Assembly (NCBI GenBank): GCA_039923455.1
Contig: JBDTCS010000183.1
Coordinates: 1 to 5,761, forward strand
Reading direction: 5' to 3'
From: JBDTCS01 sp039923455
GTDB taxonomy: Bacteria; Bacteroidota; Ignavibacteria; Palsa-1295
Length of the DNA stretch: 5,761 nucleotides
This document shows positions 5,601 through 5,761 of this stretch, piece by piece. Both the position numbers and the translations under genes were made by a program. Under the pieces are notes generated by a model. It made no database searches. It saw nothing but the letters and a program-made list of their open reading frames with translations, and was not told the origin of the DNA. The first letter of the stretch is position 1. The number at the start of each line of letters is the position of its first letter.

Positions 5601-5761
5601 TGCGAGACGTAAAACGCCGCCCGCCGCGGCTCAGAAGAGATCCAGTACCCAGGATTCCATTCGCCACGGCGAACTTCATCCTGGGCTGCCCGAGTACACC
5701 ATGCCTCCGGCACTAAGCTGATGGTAGCACTTTGCGCACGGCCTCCCTCCCGCTCCAGAGG
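5601..5761. repeat. GC-rich palindrome cluster resembling a dispersed REP-like intergenic repeat
   Basis: This stretch is clearly GC-richer than the adjoining 5511-5600 and holds three inverted repeats in a row: gccgc/gcggc (5616-5620 with 5626-5630), a 38-base nested palindrome (5648-5685), and tgcc/ggca (5702-5705 with 5709-5712). On the minus strand the order is a small GTGCCGGAGGCA hairpin, a short spacer, then AGCCCAGG...CCTGGG. From memory, this arrangement is common in multi-copy intergenic repeats of many environmental bacteria. A 61-codon frame through it (5713-5528) is rich in Arg and Trp and is not considered a gene. Copy number cannot be judged from one window. Confidence 0.5.
5648..5685. 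repeat. 38-bp nested inverted repeat (CCCAGGAT ... ATCCTGGG)
   Basis: Outer arms cccaggat (5648-5655) and atcctggg (5678-5685) pair over 8 bp. A symmetric 4-by-4 unpaired stretch follows, then inner arms ttcgcc (5660-5665) and ggcgaa (5668-5673) pair over 6 bp with a 2-base gap. This two-tier cruciform-like layout is typical of REP-type elements. No T-tract follows on either strand, so it is not an intrinsic terminator. Confidence 0.75.

Noticed and set aside
5528..5713. A 61-codon minus-strand frame at the right edge
   Set aside because: It runs through the palindrome cluster and the AT-rich leader, has no domain or ribosome-binding site, and its composition is what a GC-rich repeat would give by chance.

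Overview
The window looks like chromosomal DNA from a bacterium of the Bacteroidota/Chlorobiota (FCB) branch. Three things point there: a C-terminal type IX secretion (T9SS) sorting domain of the NYPNPFNPSTEI type, genes without Shine-Dalgarno sequences, and a perfect TAnnTTTG -7 promoter element. The sorting-domain style recalls Ignavibacteria or Kapabacteria; that narrower placement is inference. All genes lie on the minus strand, so transcription runs from the right edge to the left.

Right to left: 5761-5601 is a GC-richer non-coding stretch with nested palindromes, resembling a dispersed REP-like repeat. 5600-5441 is an AT-richer leader with two abutting hairpins. 5440-3404 is one long reading frame for a secreted protein: signal peptide, thioredoxin-fold domain with a CPPC motif, Ig-like region, a glutamine-amidotransferase-like flavodoxin fold, then the T9SS domain. 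An in-frame TAG (4210-4208) cuts it into a 410-codon front and a 267-codon rear without changing frame. 3362-3316 is a strong intrinsic terminator, and its T-tract overlaps the TAnnTTTG element just before the next gene. 3298-1874 is an intact NAD(P)-dependent aldehyde dehydrogenase. After a 220-base gap, 1653-1 is an M13 (neprilysin/PepO-like) zinc metallopeptidase with a signal peptide. It runs off the left edge, so about the last fifth is missing.

The three genes show no clear shared pathway: two exported proteins flank a cytosolic dehydrogenase. The most unusual points are the clean amber interruption inside the T9SS cargo gene and the compact terminator/promoter overlap. I see no CRISPR, tRNA, rRNA, transposase or recognisable novel defence system.
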